Source of the DNA: Hydrogenophilus sp.
GTDB taxonomy: Bacteria; Pseudomonadota; Gammaproteobacteria; Burkholderiales; Thiobacillaceae
Direction of reading: 5' to 3'
Assembly (NCBI GenBank): GCA_020725265.1
Contig: DYFK01000011.1
Coordinates: forward strand, 1-64,000
DNA: 64,000 nt
Shown: one piece after another, positions 1-8,637 of the stretch
Layout of the letters: each line of letters starts with the position of its first letter
How positions within the stretch are numbered: the stretch's first letter is position 1
Program-made: the position numbers and the translations under genes
The notes under the pieces: generated by a model
Databases searched by the model: none
What the model was told of the DNA's origin: nothing
The model's input: only the letters and a program-made list of their open reading frames with translations

Positions 1-652
1 CTAGATCATCGGCGGTTTGTTCGTTGAATTGGTCGGACGCGAGGTTGGCGGCGGGACCGTCGATTTCCACATGGCGGCCGAACAAGGTCAGCAGAGGATT
101 CTCCGAAAAACCCCCACCCACCGGGAAGTTGTGGCTGGCGCGCTGGGCCATGGTGCCGCCTTTGTCCTGCCAGGCCAGGAGGGCGGTCAACATCTCTGGG
201 ACATTGCGCAAGTGGGCAATGCCGGTGGGCAAATCCAGCCAGCTTGCGAAGTAATGGGTGAGAAAGGCGCGCTGCACTACCTCCTCGTGGCCCAGTTCGT
301 GCTCCTTGTTTTCCAGGCAATACGTCAGCAGCAAATCGGCCAGCATGGCCGGACCGTGGCCGCCAGCAAACCCGTCGAAATCCCCCCCAGCACGGGTGAG
401 CAAACCACCGGCCACATCGACCAAGCGGGGCGGTTGCGCCTTGCCCTTGGCATCTTCCTGGCCGAAGGTCTCAATGAAATGCCCCTTGCCGCGCCGGTGA
501 CCCCAGCGCGCCATGTAGAGCATGGCCGGCAACAGGCTGCCGATCTCGAAATGCTGCGGGGTGAAGGGCAGCGCGGGGAAATAGTTCGCGCTCCACAACT
601 CCTTGGCCCGCGCCGGTGTCAGGACGTTCTCGACGATGGTCTTTGCGTTCAT
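1..652 (-). CDS. Unknown protein downstream of the NERD-kinase gene (partial, C-terminus outside window)
   Basis: The reading frame is open from an ATG at 652 to the window edge, giving 217 codons and no stop. It begins MNAKTIVENVLTPARAKELW. I do not recognise the family. The visible part is soluble, with no signal peptide or membrane segment, and contains an aromatic and histidine-rich stretch (YMARWGHRRGKGHF, HEEVVQRAFLTHYFASWLDL). Its ATG overlaps the TGA of the upstream kinase gene as ATGA, which indicates translational coupling and joint function. Context suggests a partner in a kinase-containing anti-phage locus; that is inference only. Confidence 0.8.
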   Translation of the reverse strand, partial: MNAKTIVENVLTPARAKELWSANYFPALPFTPQHFEIGSLLPAMLYMARWGHRRGKGHFIETFGQEDAKGKAQPPRLVDVAGGLLTRAGGDFDGFAGGHGPAMLADLLLTYCLENKEHELGHEEVVQRAFLTHYFASWLDLPTGIAHLRNVPEMLTALLAWQDKGGTMAQRASHNFPVGGGFSENPLLTLFGRHVEIDGPAANLASDQFNEQTADDL

Positions 653-3600
653 GCCTCCTCCCTCACCAATACCTGCCGTCCATCCCGAGCCTCGACCCGC
701 ACCCGGAACATGCTGTCCTCCTCGCCGGGGTGCCAGCCATGCAGTTCGCGGGCATCTTCCTGGGCCAGGCGCTGGGTGAAGATTTCCAGGTGGGCGAACA
801 CGCCTTCCTGGCCGGCGCCGGCAAGTTGGGCGCCGTCCTTCAGGGCCAGCAGCAAGTGAAACAGTTCCAGGCCGATGGGCAGGTGTTCCTCACCGCCGGC
901 CGCGGTGCGATAGACCAGTCGCAAATGGGTATGCAGCGCCTCCAGCCCCTCGGTGGTCTTCGGTAGCGGGGCTTCCAGGCGAAAACGCGGCCATGGTTTC
1001 ACCACCCAGAAGGCACTTTCGGTGGGCGTGCGCGGCTGGATGCGCAGCGGCAGGCCCGCTTCCCGCGCGAAGGCGGTCTCGGGCAAGTCTTCCAGGCGGG
1101 CGATGCCCAGGCAGAGTTCCCGGCATAGCGTTTCGCGCTCGTCTTCGCTCATCAGCGGTACGCGGCGGAATCGGTCCAGATGGCGTCCACCGAACAACGG
1201 CAGGGCGTCGGCGGGCAGTTGCAGCGCCGCGTAGCGCGGGGCATCCCATTCGAACCAAGCGCGGCGGCGGGCGGAGGCCAGGGCGGTGACGATGTCGTCG
1301 GGGCCATGGGGCGTTTCCTTGAGCAGATGCCGATCCAGCAACGGGTTGCTGTCCAGCGCCGGGTCGAAGCGGGCAAGTTCCGCGAGCAATTCACCCTGGC
1401 GTTGCGGCGCATCGGCGGCGAAGGCGCGGTCCCAATAGCGCGGCGGCATCAACTCGGGATCGGCGTGGAGTTCGTTGCAGTCATGCACGCCGAAAAAGAT
1501 GAAGGTCAGCGCCGAACGCAGCTCCCGCGCCGTGATATGGGCCTCGCCACGCAGGTGGCAAGCTTGTAGGGCATCCGCCAGCCGCGCGCGTGCTCGATCA
1601 CCGAGTTCCGGGGTTCGCAGGGTCTGCACGGAATGCCATGCGGTGCATCGATGTTGCGCCATGCAGGTTATGCAGCCGCCCCAGGGATCCTGTTCCTGTT
1701 CTATGCCGAGAAAACGGTCCAGCAGGGCGGTCAGGAAATCCGCCCGTATTTCACCGGCCTGGATGCCGCCCACCAGGGAGCGGCGATTCAGGTCGATGAG
1801 GCGGATACGCCCATCGAGCGCCGGTATGTCCTCGTCGTCGGTCTCGAATAGCACGCCGTAGAGTTGTCGGGTCAATGGGCTTTCGTCCTGGGTTTCCAGC
1901 CACTCCAGCAACTTTCCGCTGTTGATGGCAAGTACGCGGGGGTTCGCGGCGGCGCCATCGAAATCCAGGTCGTGACAAGGCTGGAAGAACTGGTGAAGCA
2001 GGGTATTGGCCGACAGGTCTTGCCAGGCGGCGGAGCCATCCAGGTTGACCGTCAACAGGCGGCCATCGGCGAGACGGTGTTCCTGTACGCGCTGGGAGGA
2101 ATGGACATCGGCGACCCCCAGCCCCGCCAGGAGATGTTGCAGGAAAGCGGTTTTTCCGTCCCCGGCATTGCCGAACAAGATGGTGAGCTTGACCTGATCC
2201 TGTTCCAGTTCGCGCCGCAACACCTCATCCAGCCGGGTTTCCACATAGGTGTTGGCCGCGAAAACCGAATCGAGGCCGCGCGTTTCGCTGTTGCCGTGGC
2301 GGGAACCCGGATAAGCGGTGAGCAGTTCCGTAAGGCGCGGTGCAGTGTTTTCCGTGAAAGCGGGGGCCGGTAGGGGCGCCTCGGAATCGCCCGATGACGA
2401 GTGGGCGAGAACAGCCAGCGCCGCGCGGGCATCCATGAAGCGTTCACCCTCGTTTGGGCTGGTGGCGCGGTTGAGGAACTCAACTACGCGCTCAAGTCCC
2501 GCGCTATTGATACCTTCCCAGTTCAGTCCCCGGTTCTTGCTGCGTTGTCCGGCGAAGTTGAAGGGTTCACGCTCGAACAGGGCATGAAAAATACTAGCGG
2601 CCAGGGCGAAAAGATCGTCGCTGGGCTGGATCGCCGTGCCACTTTCTACACGGTGGCTGGCATAGAGGGGATTGCGGCTGCGCGCCGGGCTGCCGGCATC
2701 GGTGACGGTGTCGTAGTCGGTCAACACCACCTCGCCTCCCTGGACGATGAGGTTGCGCGGGCTGACATCACCATGCACCAGGCCGACTTGATGCAGGGCC
2801 CAGAGGGCCTCGCAGAGGCCGCGCAGCCAGCGCAGCAACAGATCTTGCAGGCTGGTCTCGCCCAACTCCTCGGCATGCAGGGCGAGCACACCGGATAGAT
2901 CGGCCAGCGGCATGCCTTCCACCCATTTCAACAACGCGACGAAGCGATCCGGCCGCCAGTCCGGTGCGATTTCGTGGATAGTAGAAAGATGCGGATGCAC
3001 GGTATAGGCACGCGCCTTGCGATAGGCGCGCAGGGCCGGCTCGGCATCCGCTTGGTGATGGATCAGCTTGGCGACATAGGTGCCATAGCGTTCTTCTGAA
3101 CAGGCATCCACCTCGACCACCTTGAAAGTCTGGCCGATACCGCCGCGCCCCAGTCGACTGACGATCTTGTAATTGGCGTTCTGAAATGGCACCACGGTGT
3201 CTTCATCCCAGTATTCCGGGGCGGGGAGTTCGACTTGTGGCTGGGTGATCGGCGCGGTATTTCGTTCCAGCACGGCCGCCAGGTCGGTCAGCGACTCGCG
3301 GCCTTCGGGATTATGGGCGCATCCTTGTTCCAGGAAATCCCGCGCTTCCCTAGCGCGTGCATCGTCCTCCACAAACAGTGTCATCAGGCTGACGCACAAC
3401 GCATACACATCCGAACGGGCATCGGCCGCTACCAAGCCACCTTGCCGCACTTCCGGAGCGACGTAGGGGGTGTCGTCGCCAAAATCCACGGGCGCGAGGG
3501 AAATGGTCAGCGCCTGATCAAGGCGAGCCAAGCTGAAATCGGTGAACAAGGGTCGGCCGTTGTGGCGCACCCGCAGGGTATGGGGAGTGATACGGCGGTG

Positions 3601-4560
3601 GATGATGCGCTGCAATCCCGGCTCTTGAGGTTGATGAAAATCGGCCAGAGCCAGCAGCGCTTCCCGCGCATAACGCAGGCGGTCATCCAGACTCCAGGCG
3701 GTATCCCTGGCGCGTTCGGCCAGGGTGGGCGCGGCGGGGTCGACCATGGAGAACCAGAACAACTCGCCTGGATAGTGTTCGGCATCCTGGAAGGAATCGA
3801 GCATGCTGGGCAGGTAGGGCGACTTCTGCCAGTGCTGCATGACGTCGTACTCGCGGCGTGCGCGGTTCTCGGCGTCTTTGTCGTCGGAGGCGGAGAGGTC
3901 GTAGAGATGCAGGACGACCTTGTCGCGCCGGGTGGGATGCTGGCCGCGATAAGCGCGGTGGAATGGCGCATCCGGCGTAAGAATTCGTTCCAGGTTGATG
4001 AGCCCAGCGAAACTGCGTAGATCGCCGTTCAGCGCTGTACGCGCCATCGGTTCCAGGAGCAAAGCGGCGCGCTCGACCTGAGCGGGCGCCAACCGCACGG
4101 CGGCATCAGCTTCGACCAATTCACGCCATTCGCTCAGCCCGAACACAGGCACGCCGCGCGGTGTTATGCGTTGCCCACCCTGTATGCCGGTGCCGCCACG
4201 TGTGAGCAAAAACCGTGGTGCTACAAATCCGGGGTCGAAGGCGGTTTTCAGCTTGCCGGCAATTCGCTTGGCCTTGTCGTTGATGCGCTCGGCTTCGTTG
4301 TCGACGATCTGAGGATTCTGCTTCAGCCAGGCGGTATCCCAATGCTTGACCTCAACCACGAACACACCTGGTGGCCCGATGACGACCTGGTCGATCTCAT
4401 CCGAAAGCCGGCCGGCATGACTGGAATGACTGAGATTGGAGAGCAGCACCCAGGTGCCGGAAATGCCTTGCAGCTTACCCTTGAGTTTTTCGATAGCTTG
4501 GGCTTCGCTCGCATTGACCGCCGCACTACAGGGGATGTGTCTGAAACCTGAAACCGCCAT
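649..4560 (-). CDS. NERD-domain / pseudokinase / protein kinase / P-loop NTPase protein, PglW-like (putative anti-phage)
   Basis: A 1303-aa protein, started at ATG 4560, which has a GGGAGAGG ribosome site; an upstream in-frame ATG at 4653 lacks one. Residues 15-110 are a NERD domain with the DEIDQVVIGPPGVFVVEVK core (D-ExK nuclease signature). Residues 210-430 form a kinase fold with HRR in place of HRD and DFS in place of DFG, so it is probably a pseudokinase. Residues 463-720 are a second kinase with a GRGGIGQTF loop, VAK lysine, HGDVSPRN catalytic loop and DYD metal site, and look active. A Walker A motif GNAGDGKT lies at 796-803, followed by a Cys cluster C962-x2-C965-x5-C971. NERD plus Ser/Thr kinase is the architecture of PglW of BREX type 2 and of kinases in methylation-associated defence loci. 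The defence role is inferred. Its codon use and GC look less extreme than the genes to its right. Confidence 0.85.
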   Translation of the reverse strand: MAVSGFRHIPCSAAVNASEAQAIEKLKGKLQGISGTWVLLSNLSHSSHAGRLSDEIDQVVIGPPGVFVVEVKHWDTAWLKQNPQIVDNEAERINDKAKRIAGKLKTAFDPGFVAPRFLLTRGGTGIQGGQRITPRGVPVFGLSEWRELVEADAAVRLAPAQVERAALLLEPMARTALNGDLRSFAGLINLERILTPDAPFHRAYRGQHPTRRDKVVLHLYDLSASDDKDAENRARREYDVMQHWQKSPYLPSMLDSFQDAEHYPGELFWFSMVDPAAPTLAERARDTAWSLDDRLRYAREALLALADFHQPQEPGLQRIIHRRITPHTLRVRHNGRPLFTDFSLARLDQALTISLAPVDFGDDTPYVAPEVRQGGLVAADARSDVYALCVSLMTLFVEDDARAREARDFLEQGCAHNPEGRESLTDLAAVLERNTAPITQPQVELPAPEYWDEDTVVPFQNANYKIVSRLGRGGIGQTFKVVEVDACSEERYGTYVAKLIHHQADAEPALRAYRKARAYTVHPHLSTIHEIAPDWRPDRFVALLKWVEGMPLADLSGVLALHAEELGETSLQDLLLRWLRGLCEALWALHQVGLVHGDVSPRNLIVQGGEVVLTDYDTVTDAGSPARSRNPLYASHRVESGTAIQPSDDLFALAASIFHALFEREPFNFAGQRSKNRGLNWEGINSAGLERVVEFLNRATSPNEGERFMDARAALAVLAHSSSGDSEAPLPAPAFTENTAPRLTELLTAYPGSRHGNSETRGLDSVFAANTYVETRLDEVLRRELEQDQVKLTILFGNAGDGKTAFLQHLLAGLGVADVHSSQRVQEHRLADGRLLTVNLDGSAAWQDLSANTLLHQFFQPCHDLDFDGAAANPRVLAINSGKLLEWLETQDESPLTRQLYGVLFETDDEDIPALDGRIRLIDLNRRSLVGGIQAGEIRADFLTALLDRFLGIEQEQDPWGGCITCMAQHRCTAWHSVQTLRTPELGDRARARLADALQACHLRGEAHITARELRSALTFIFFGVHDCNELHADPELMPPRYWDRAFAADAPQRQGELLAELARFDPALDSNPLLDRHLLKETPHGPDDIVTALASARRRAWFEWDAPRYAALQLPADALPLFGGRHLDRFRRVPLMSEDERETLCRELCLGIARLEDLPETAFAREAGLPLRIQPRTPTESAFWVVKPWPRFRLEAPLPKTTEGLEALHTHLRLVYRTAAGGEEHLPIGLELFHLLLALKDGAQLAGAGQEGVFAHLEIFTQRLAQEDARELHGWHPGEEDSMFRVRVEARDGRQVLVREEA

Positions 4561-4636
4561 ATTGCCTCTCCCACCGTTCTTGATATCCCAATGCATTGAA
4601 TTGTAAAGCGGGGGTATCGATAGTGGGATTTCAACA

Positions 4637-4660
4637 GTAGTAGGGCACAACAACTACTAC
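4637..4660. repeat. 7-bp inverted repeat upstream of the NERD-kinase gene
   Basis: GTAGTAG at 4637-4643 is mirrored by CTACTAC at 4654-4660 with a 10-nt spacer. It lies about 80-100 bp upstream of the kinase start, so it could be an operator or a hairpin in the leader. Nothing else recognisable is seen between 4561 and 4843. Confidence 0.4.
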
Positions 4661-4843
4661 GGATGCCGATTTCGCTAGGAGTCAGATAATCTGAACAGGC
4701 TGGCGCGTCCCCAACTCCGTGCCACATCCGCATACCCGAAAAAAGCGTTACACGTTCAGCCAATGAGCGGGCCACGCCTGCTCGCCAACCCATTGTTCTT
4801 GCTCCGGCTCCGCGCCCCTGGGTTCCAACTGGGTTTTCCCACC

Positions 4844-5134
4844 TCAACCGCCGCTGGCCGGCCGGCAGGTGTAGAGATGGGCTTCCTCGGTGCCGCCCCG
4901 GCATTCGGGGGTGGGGGTGTCCAGGTATTCGCAATAGGGATTGCAGACCTGGGTGAAGCAGCGCGCGGTGCGGCCGAGGGTGGTCGACGCGCACATGTCT
5001 TCGTAAGGTTCCTCGCCCGGCGAGCCGGCGAACGGTTCGCCCTGGCAATCGCCGATGCCGACGCGTTCCCAGGTGGCGCCGGCGGCGACGACCACCGGTG
5101 CCGTCAAGGTCAGGGCAAGGAAGATCCGGAACAT
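4844..5134 (-). CDS. Small secreted cysteine-rich protein, unknown function
   Basis: A 96-aa frame starting at ATG 5134. The N-terminus MFRIFLALTLTAPVVVAAG is a typical Sec signal peptide with cleavage near AAG-AT. The mature part contains eight cysteines in about 75 residues (for example GDCQGE, DMCAS, ARCFTQVCNPYCEY, PECRG, YTCRP), suggesting a disulfide-stabilised periplasmic or exported peptide. It is divergent from the flavoprotein gene to its right. I do not recognise a family, and the call rests on the clean signal peptide plus Cys spacing. Confidence 0.6.
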   Translation of the reverse strand: MFRIFLALTLTAPVVVAAGATWERVGIGDCQGEPFAGSPGEEPYEDMCASTTLGRTARCFTQVCNPYCEYLDTPTPECRGGTEEAHLYTCRPASGG

Positions 5135-5235
5135 GCGCCGGAGTATCGGCGCGCCGGCCGGGGCCATCCACGACGGCGATCAAGAATGCCGGGCAAACCC
5201 TACAATCCGGGCTTTCCTTCCTCGCCGGGGTTGCC

Positions 5236-6489
5236 GTGACCCACGCTCCGAACGGCCGCGCGGCGGCCGGCGCCGGCGGCCGCGTCGTCGTGATCGGCGG
5301 CGGGCCGGCCGGTCTGATGGCGGCCGAGGCCGCGTTACGGGCCGGCGCCGCGGTCGAGCTGTTCGACGCCATGCCTTCGGTCGGCCGCAAGTTCCTGATG
5401 GCCGGCCGGGGCGGTCTCAATCTCACCCATTCGGAACCGCTCGCCGCCTTCCTGTCCCGCTATGGCGAGCGCCGGCGCGAGATCGAACCGCTGCTGGCGG
5501 CGTTCGGCCCGGACGATCTGCGCGCCTGGGCGGCCGGGCTCGGCGTCGAGACCTTCGTCGGCAGTTCCGGCCGCGTGTTTCCGACCGAAATGAAGGCGGC
5601 GCCGTTGCTGCGCGCCTGGCTGCGCCGACTGCGCGCGGACGGCGCGCGCATCCACGTCCGGCATCGCTGGCTGGGCTGGGACGCCGCCGGCCGCGCGCGC
5701 TTCGCCACGCCGGCCGGCGAGATCGCCGTCGCCGCCGATGCCTGCGTGCTCGCGCTCGGCGGCGGCAGTTGGGCGAAGCTGGGTTCCGACGGCGCCTGGC
5801 CGCCGATCCTGACCGCGCGCGGCGTCGCGGTGGCGCCGCTGAAGCCGGCCAACTGCGGTTTCGACGCCGACTGGAGCGCGCATTTCCGGGACCGTTTCGC
5901 CGGCCAGCCGGTGAAAACGGTGGCCCTGGAGTTCGCCGGGGAAAGCCGGCGCGGCGAGTTCGTGATCACCGAAACCGGTGTCGAGGGCAGCCTGATCTAC
6001 GCGTTTTCGGCCCGCCTGCGCGACGCCATCGCGGTCGACGGCGCGGCCATCTGCCATCTCGACCTGCTGCCGGATCGGGACGCCCGATCGGTCGCCGCCG
6101 AAGTCGCCCGGCCGCGCGGCGGCCGCTCGCTGTCCAGCCATCTGCGCGGCCGGCTCGGCCTGGCCGGCGTCAAGGCCGGCCTGTTGCGCGAGTGCCTGGC
6201 CCCGGATGCCTTCGCCGACGCCGCCGCGCTGGCCGCCGCGATCAAGGCGCTGCCGGTGCGACTGGCGCGGCCGCGGCCGCTCGACGAAGCCATCAGCAGC
6301 GCCGGCGGCGTCGATTTCGCGGCCCTGGACGCCGGCCTGATGGCGCGCGACCTGCCCGGCGTGTTCTGCGCCGGCGAGATGCTGGACTGGGAAGCGCCGA
6401 CCGGCGGCTACCTGCTCACCGCCTGTTTCGCCAGCGGCCTGGTGGCCGGGCGGGCGGCGGCGGAACACGCCCGACGATCGGCGCGCTGA
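5236..6489 (+). CDS. NAD(P)/FAD-dependent oxidoreductase, BaiN/HI0933-like
   Basis: The frame is open from 5098, but FAD-binding homology starts at VVVIGGGPAGLMAAEAALRA (Rossmann GxGxxG), so the GTG at 5236 is the preferred start (417 aa). The protein shows VGRKFLMAGRGGLNLTHSE, the hallmark of the HI0933/BaiN flavoprotein family, and a C-terminal FCAGEMLDWEAPTGGYLLTACFASG second FAD-contact segment. Family members are soluble flavoproteins, mostly uncharacterised; the BaiN name comes from bile-acid reductases and does not define the substrate here. It sits immediately upstream of the nifN promoter, but its stop precedes the NifA site, so it is not part of that operon. The start is uncertain because no clear ribosome site is visible. 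Confidence 0.85.
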   Translation: MTHAPNGRAAAGAGGRVVVIGGGPAGLMAAEAALRAGAAVELFDAMPSVGRKFLMAGRGGLNLTHSEPLAAFLSRYGERRREIEPLLAAFGPDDLRAWAAGLGVETFVGSSGRVFPTEMKAAPLLRAWLRRLRADGARIHVRHRWLGWDAAGRARFATPAGEIAVAADACVLALGGGSWAKLGSDGAWPPILTARGVAVAPLKPANCGFDADWSAHFRDRFAGQPVKTVALEFAGESRRGEFVITETGVEGSLIYAFSARLRDAIAVDGAAICHLDLLPDRDARSVAAEVARPRGGRSLSSHLRGRLGLAGVKAGLLRECLAPDAFADAAALAAAIKALPVRLARPRPLDEAISSAGGVDFAALDAGLMARDLPGVFCAGEMLDWEAPTGGYLLTACFASGLVAGRAAAEHARRSAR

Positions 6490-6538
6490 TGGCCGGGCGG
6501 GTGCCGGCTTGGTGGGTTGTCGCCCCGACGGTCCGCGT

Positions 6539-6554
6539 TGTCGCATTCGCGACA
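6539..6554 (+). promoter_or_regulatory. NifA upstream activator site for nifN
   Basis: Perfect TGT-N10-ACA (TGT 6539-6541, ACA 6552-6554), with a palindromic interior. It lies 44 bp upstream of the -24 element of the nifN promoter. Confidence 0.8.
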
Positions 6555-6598
6555 ACGTCCATAGCCGGCAAACCGATGAAATAAAAGGACTTTGTCGG

Positions 6599-6613
6599 TG
6601 GCATGCGGCTTGC
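6599..6613 (+). promoter_or_regulatory. Sigma-54 (-24/-12) promoter of the nifN operon
   Basis: TGGCATG-CGGC-TTGC matches the TGGCACG-N4-TTGC consensus with one substitution and has the obligatory GG-N10-GC spacing. The predicted transcript start is about 30 bp before the nifN ATG. Confidence 0.85.
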
Positions 6614-6651
6614 GATGGTGCATCCACCATCGTCAACCCGTCCTTCCAGCC

Positions 6652-8043
6652 ATGGCCGAGATCGTCAAACGCAGCAAAGCCCTCGCGGTGAACCCGCTCA
6701 AGGTGAGCCAGCCGGTGGGCGCGTCGCTGGCCTTCCTGGGCATCCACCGGGCCATCCCGATGATGCACGGCTCGCAGGGTTGCACGGCATTCGCCAAGGT
6801 GTTCTTCGTCCGCCATTTCCGTGAGCCGATTCCGCTCCAGACCACGGCCATGGACCAGGGCAGCACGGTGATGGGCGCCGACGAGAACGTCATCGTCGGT
6901 CTCAAGACCGTCGCCGAGAAATCGAAACCCGCCCTGATCGGTCTGCCGACCACCGGTCTGTCCGAGACCGAGGGCACCGACATCCACCGCCTGGTCAAGG
7001 AATTCCGCGCCCAGCACCCCGAATACGACGACATTCCGGTGGTGCCGGTGAACACGCCGGATTTCACCGGTTGCCTGGAGTCCGGTTACGCGCTGGCGAT
7101 CAAGGCGGTGGTCGAATTCGTGGTGCCGGCCAATACCGGCAAGGTCGGCCGACGCAAGAAACAGGTCAACGTGCTGGCCGGCTCGCATCTGACGCCGGGC
7201 GACCTCGAACACATCCAGGAACTGATCGAAGCCTTCGGCTTGCGGCCGGTGTTGCTGCCGGACATCTCCGGCTCGCTCGACGGCCACCTCACCGACATGC
7301 AATTCAGCCCGGTCACGGTCGGCGGCACGCCGGTATCCGAGATCGCGGCCATGGGCGAATCCATTGCCACCCTGGTGCTCGGCCGCGCCTCGCACCCGGC
7401 CGCCGACGCCCTCAAGGAACGCACCGGCGTGCCCGATTTCCGCTTCGACAGCCTGATGGGCCTGGAAAACGTCGACGCCTTCATCGCCACGCTGGCCGAA
7501 ATCAGCGGCCAGCCGGTGCCGGAAAAACTGGAGCGCCAGCGCGCCCAGCTTCAGGACGCCATGGTCGATACCCATTTCATGCTCGGCTTCGCCCGCATCG
7601 CCATCGCCGCCGATCCCGATCTCCTGTTCGGTCTCGCCAATCTGGTCGCCGGCATGGGCTGCGAGGTGACGGCGGCGGTGGCGCCGGCCAAGTCGCCGGT
7701 ACTGGCCAGCGTGCCCACCGCCGAAGTGAAGCTGGGCGACCTTCAGGATCTGGAGAAGGCCATCGCCGAGCACGGCGCGGACCTGATCCTGTGCAACTCG
7801 CACGCCGTCGACACCGCCAAGCGTCTGGGCCTGCCCCTGATCCGGGCCGGTTTCCCGCAATACGACCTGATCGGCGGCTATCAGAAGCTGTGGGTCGGCT
7901 ACCGGGGCACCCGGCAGACCCTGTTCGATCTCGCCAACACCCTGGTCCAGCACGGCCATCACGAGATCGAACCCTACCGCTCCCTCTACTCGGACCGCCC
8001 CGAGGATCGCCATGCGGCATCTGAAACTCGTTCATTCCACTGA
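6652..8043 (+). CDS. nifN: Nitrogenase FeMo-cofactor biosynthesis protein NifN
   Basis: A 463-aa protein starting [17 protein letters not shown], the family's characteristic N-terminus, so the ATG at 6652 is preferred over 6592. It contains [20 protein letters not shown] with Cys44, the position of the conserved cluster-ligand cysteine in NifK/NifN. NifN pairs with NifE to form the NifE2N2 scaffold on which NifB-co matures to FeMo-co. nifE is not next to it: the upstream neighbour is an unrelated flavoprotein and nifN has its own NifA/sigma-54 promoter. The 3' end overlaps nifX by 32 nt. Confidence 0.97.
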   Translation: MAEIVKRSKALAVNPLKVSQPVGASLAFLGIHRAIPMMHGSQGCTAFAKVFFVRHFREPIPLQTTAMDQGSTVMGADENVIVGLKTVAEKSKPALIGLPTTGLSETEGTDIHRLVKEFRAQHPEYDDIPVVPVNTPDFTGCLESGYALAIKAVVEFVVPANTGKVGRRKKQVNVLAGSHLTPGDLEHIQELIEAFGLRPVLLPDISGSLDGHLTDMQFSPVTVGGTPVSEIAAMGESIATLVLGRASHPAADALKERTGVPDFRFDSLMGLENVDAFIATLAEISGQPVPEKLERQRAQLQDAMVDTHFMLGFARIAIAADPDLLFGLANLVAGMGCEVTAAVAPAKSPVLASVPTAEVKLGDLQDLEKAIAEHGADLILCNSHAVDTAKRLGLPLIRAGFPQYDLIGGYQKLWVGYRGTRQTLFDLANTLVQHGHHEIEPYRSLYSDRPEDRHAASETRSFH

Positions 8044-8479
8044 GCCGGAGCCGGCCATGCGCGTCCGTATCGCCTTCGCCAGCGCCGACCGGAAGACGGT
8101 GGACCAGCATTTCGGCGCCGCCGAGGCATTCGTGATCTACGAGCTGTCCGAGAACGATGCCCGGCTGGTCGAGGCGGTCGAATTCCACGATGGCGATACC
8201 GCCATGGATGGCCACGAAGGCAAGCTGGCGTCCAAGATCGCCCTGCTCGGCGGCTGCGCGGCGGTGTATTGCAACGCCGTCGGCGGTTCCGCGATCAAGC
8301 AGCTGGTGGCCGCCGGCATCCAGCCGATGAAGGTCGAGGAAGGCACGCCGGTGGACGAACTGCTGTGCGGCCTCAATCAGGCCATGCTCAAGGAACCGCC
8401 GGTCTGGATGGCCAGGCATCTGAAGACCGCCGACGCCAGCCGCTTCGACGCCATGGACGAGGAAGGGTGGTCGGAATGA
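8012..8479 (+). CDS. nifX: Nitrogen fixation protein NifX
   Basis: A 155-aa protein with the NifX/NafY dinitrogenase-iron-molybdenum-cofactor fold: [23 protein letters not shown] near residue 18, then [24 protein letters not shown]. The family binds NifB-co, VK-cluster and FeMo-co and shuttles them around NifEN. The start at 8012 overlaps the nifN 3' end and has a CCGAGGA ribosome site; a Met at residue 16 is an alternative. The stop overlaps the start of the next small ORF (ATGA). Confidence 0.95.
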   Translation: MRHLKLVHSTEPEPAMRVRIAFASADRKTVDQHFGAAEAFVIYELSENDARLVEAVEFHDGDTAMDGHEGKLASKIALLGGCAAVYCNAVGGSAIKQLVAAGIQPMKVEEGTPVDELLCGLNQAMLKEPPVWMARHLKTADASRFDAMDEEGWSE

Positions 8480-8637
8480 TGAGCGCGGGCATGCGCGAGT
8501 TGCGTCGCCAGCGCTGGACCCGGATGGCCCGGCCGGCACCGGTGGCCGGAAGCCCGGCGGCGCCCGGCGCATGGTCGCGTCCGCTGGCGTGGCTGGCGTC
8601 GGCCGCGCGGGCGTGGCCGCATGGAGCGCGGTCATGA
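8476..8637 (+). CDS. 53-aa basic hypothetical protein coupled between nifX and the RseC-like gene
   Basis: ATG 8476 overlaps the nifX stop (ATGA), and its own TGA (8635-8637) overlaps the ATG of the next gene (8634). The product [20 protein letters not shown]... is arginine-rich at the N-terminus, followed by an Ala/Trp-rich segment (PLAWLASAARAWPHG). I know no family. Stop/start overlap at both ends is the main support; it may serve only to couple translation across the gap. Confidence 0.45.
   Translation: MMSAGMRELRRQRWTRMARPAPVAGSPAAPGAWSRPLAWLASAARAWPHGARS

Noticed and set aside
17-859. 280-codon plus-strand frame at the left edge
   Set aside because: It runs opposite the minus-strand pair, which has ATGA coupling and ribosome sites; the plus frame has no recognisable protein features.
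4653-4653. Upstream ATG as start of the NERD-kinase protein
   Set aside because: The extra 31 residues lack a ribosome site and are unlike the NERD N-terminus, whereas ATG 4560 has GGGAGAGG at proper spacing.
5335-8013. 892-codon minus-strand open frame opposite the flavoprotein and nifN
   Set aside because: It is antisense to two well-recognised genes and reads as low-complexity Arg/Gly/Ala-rich sequence. Long shadow frames are expected at this GC content.
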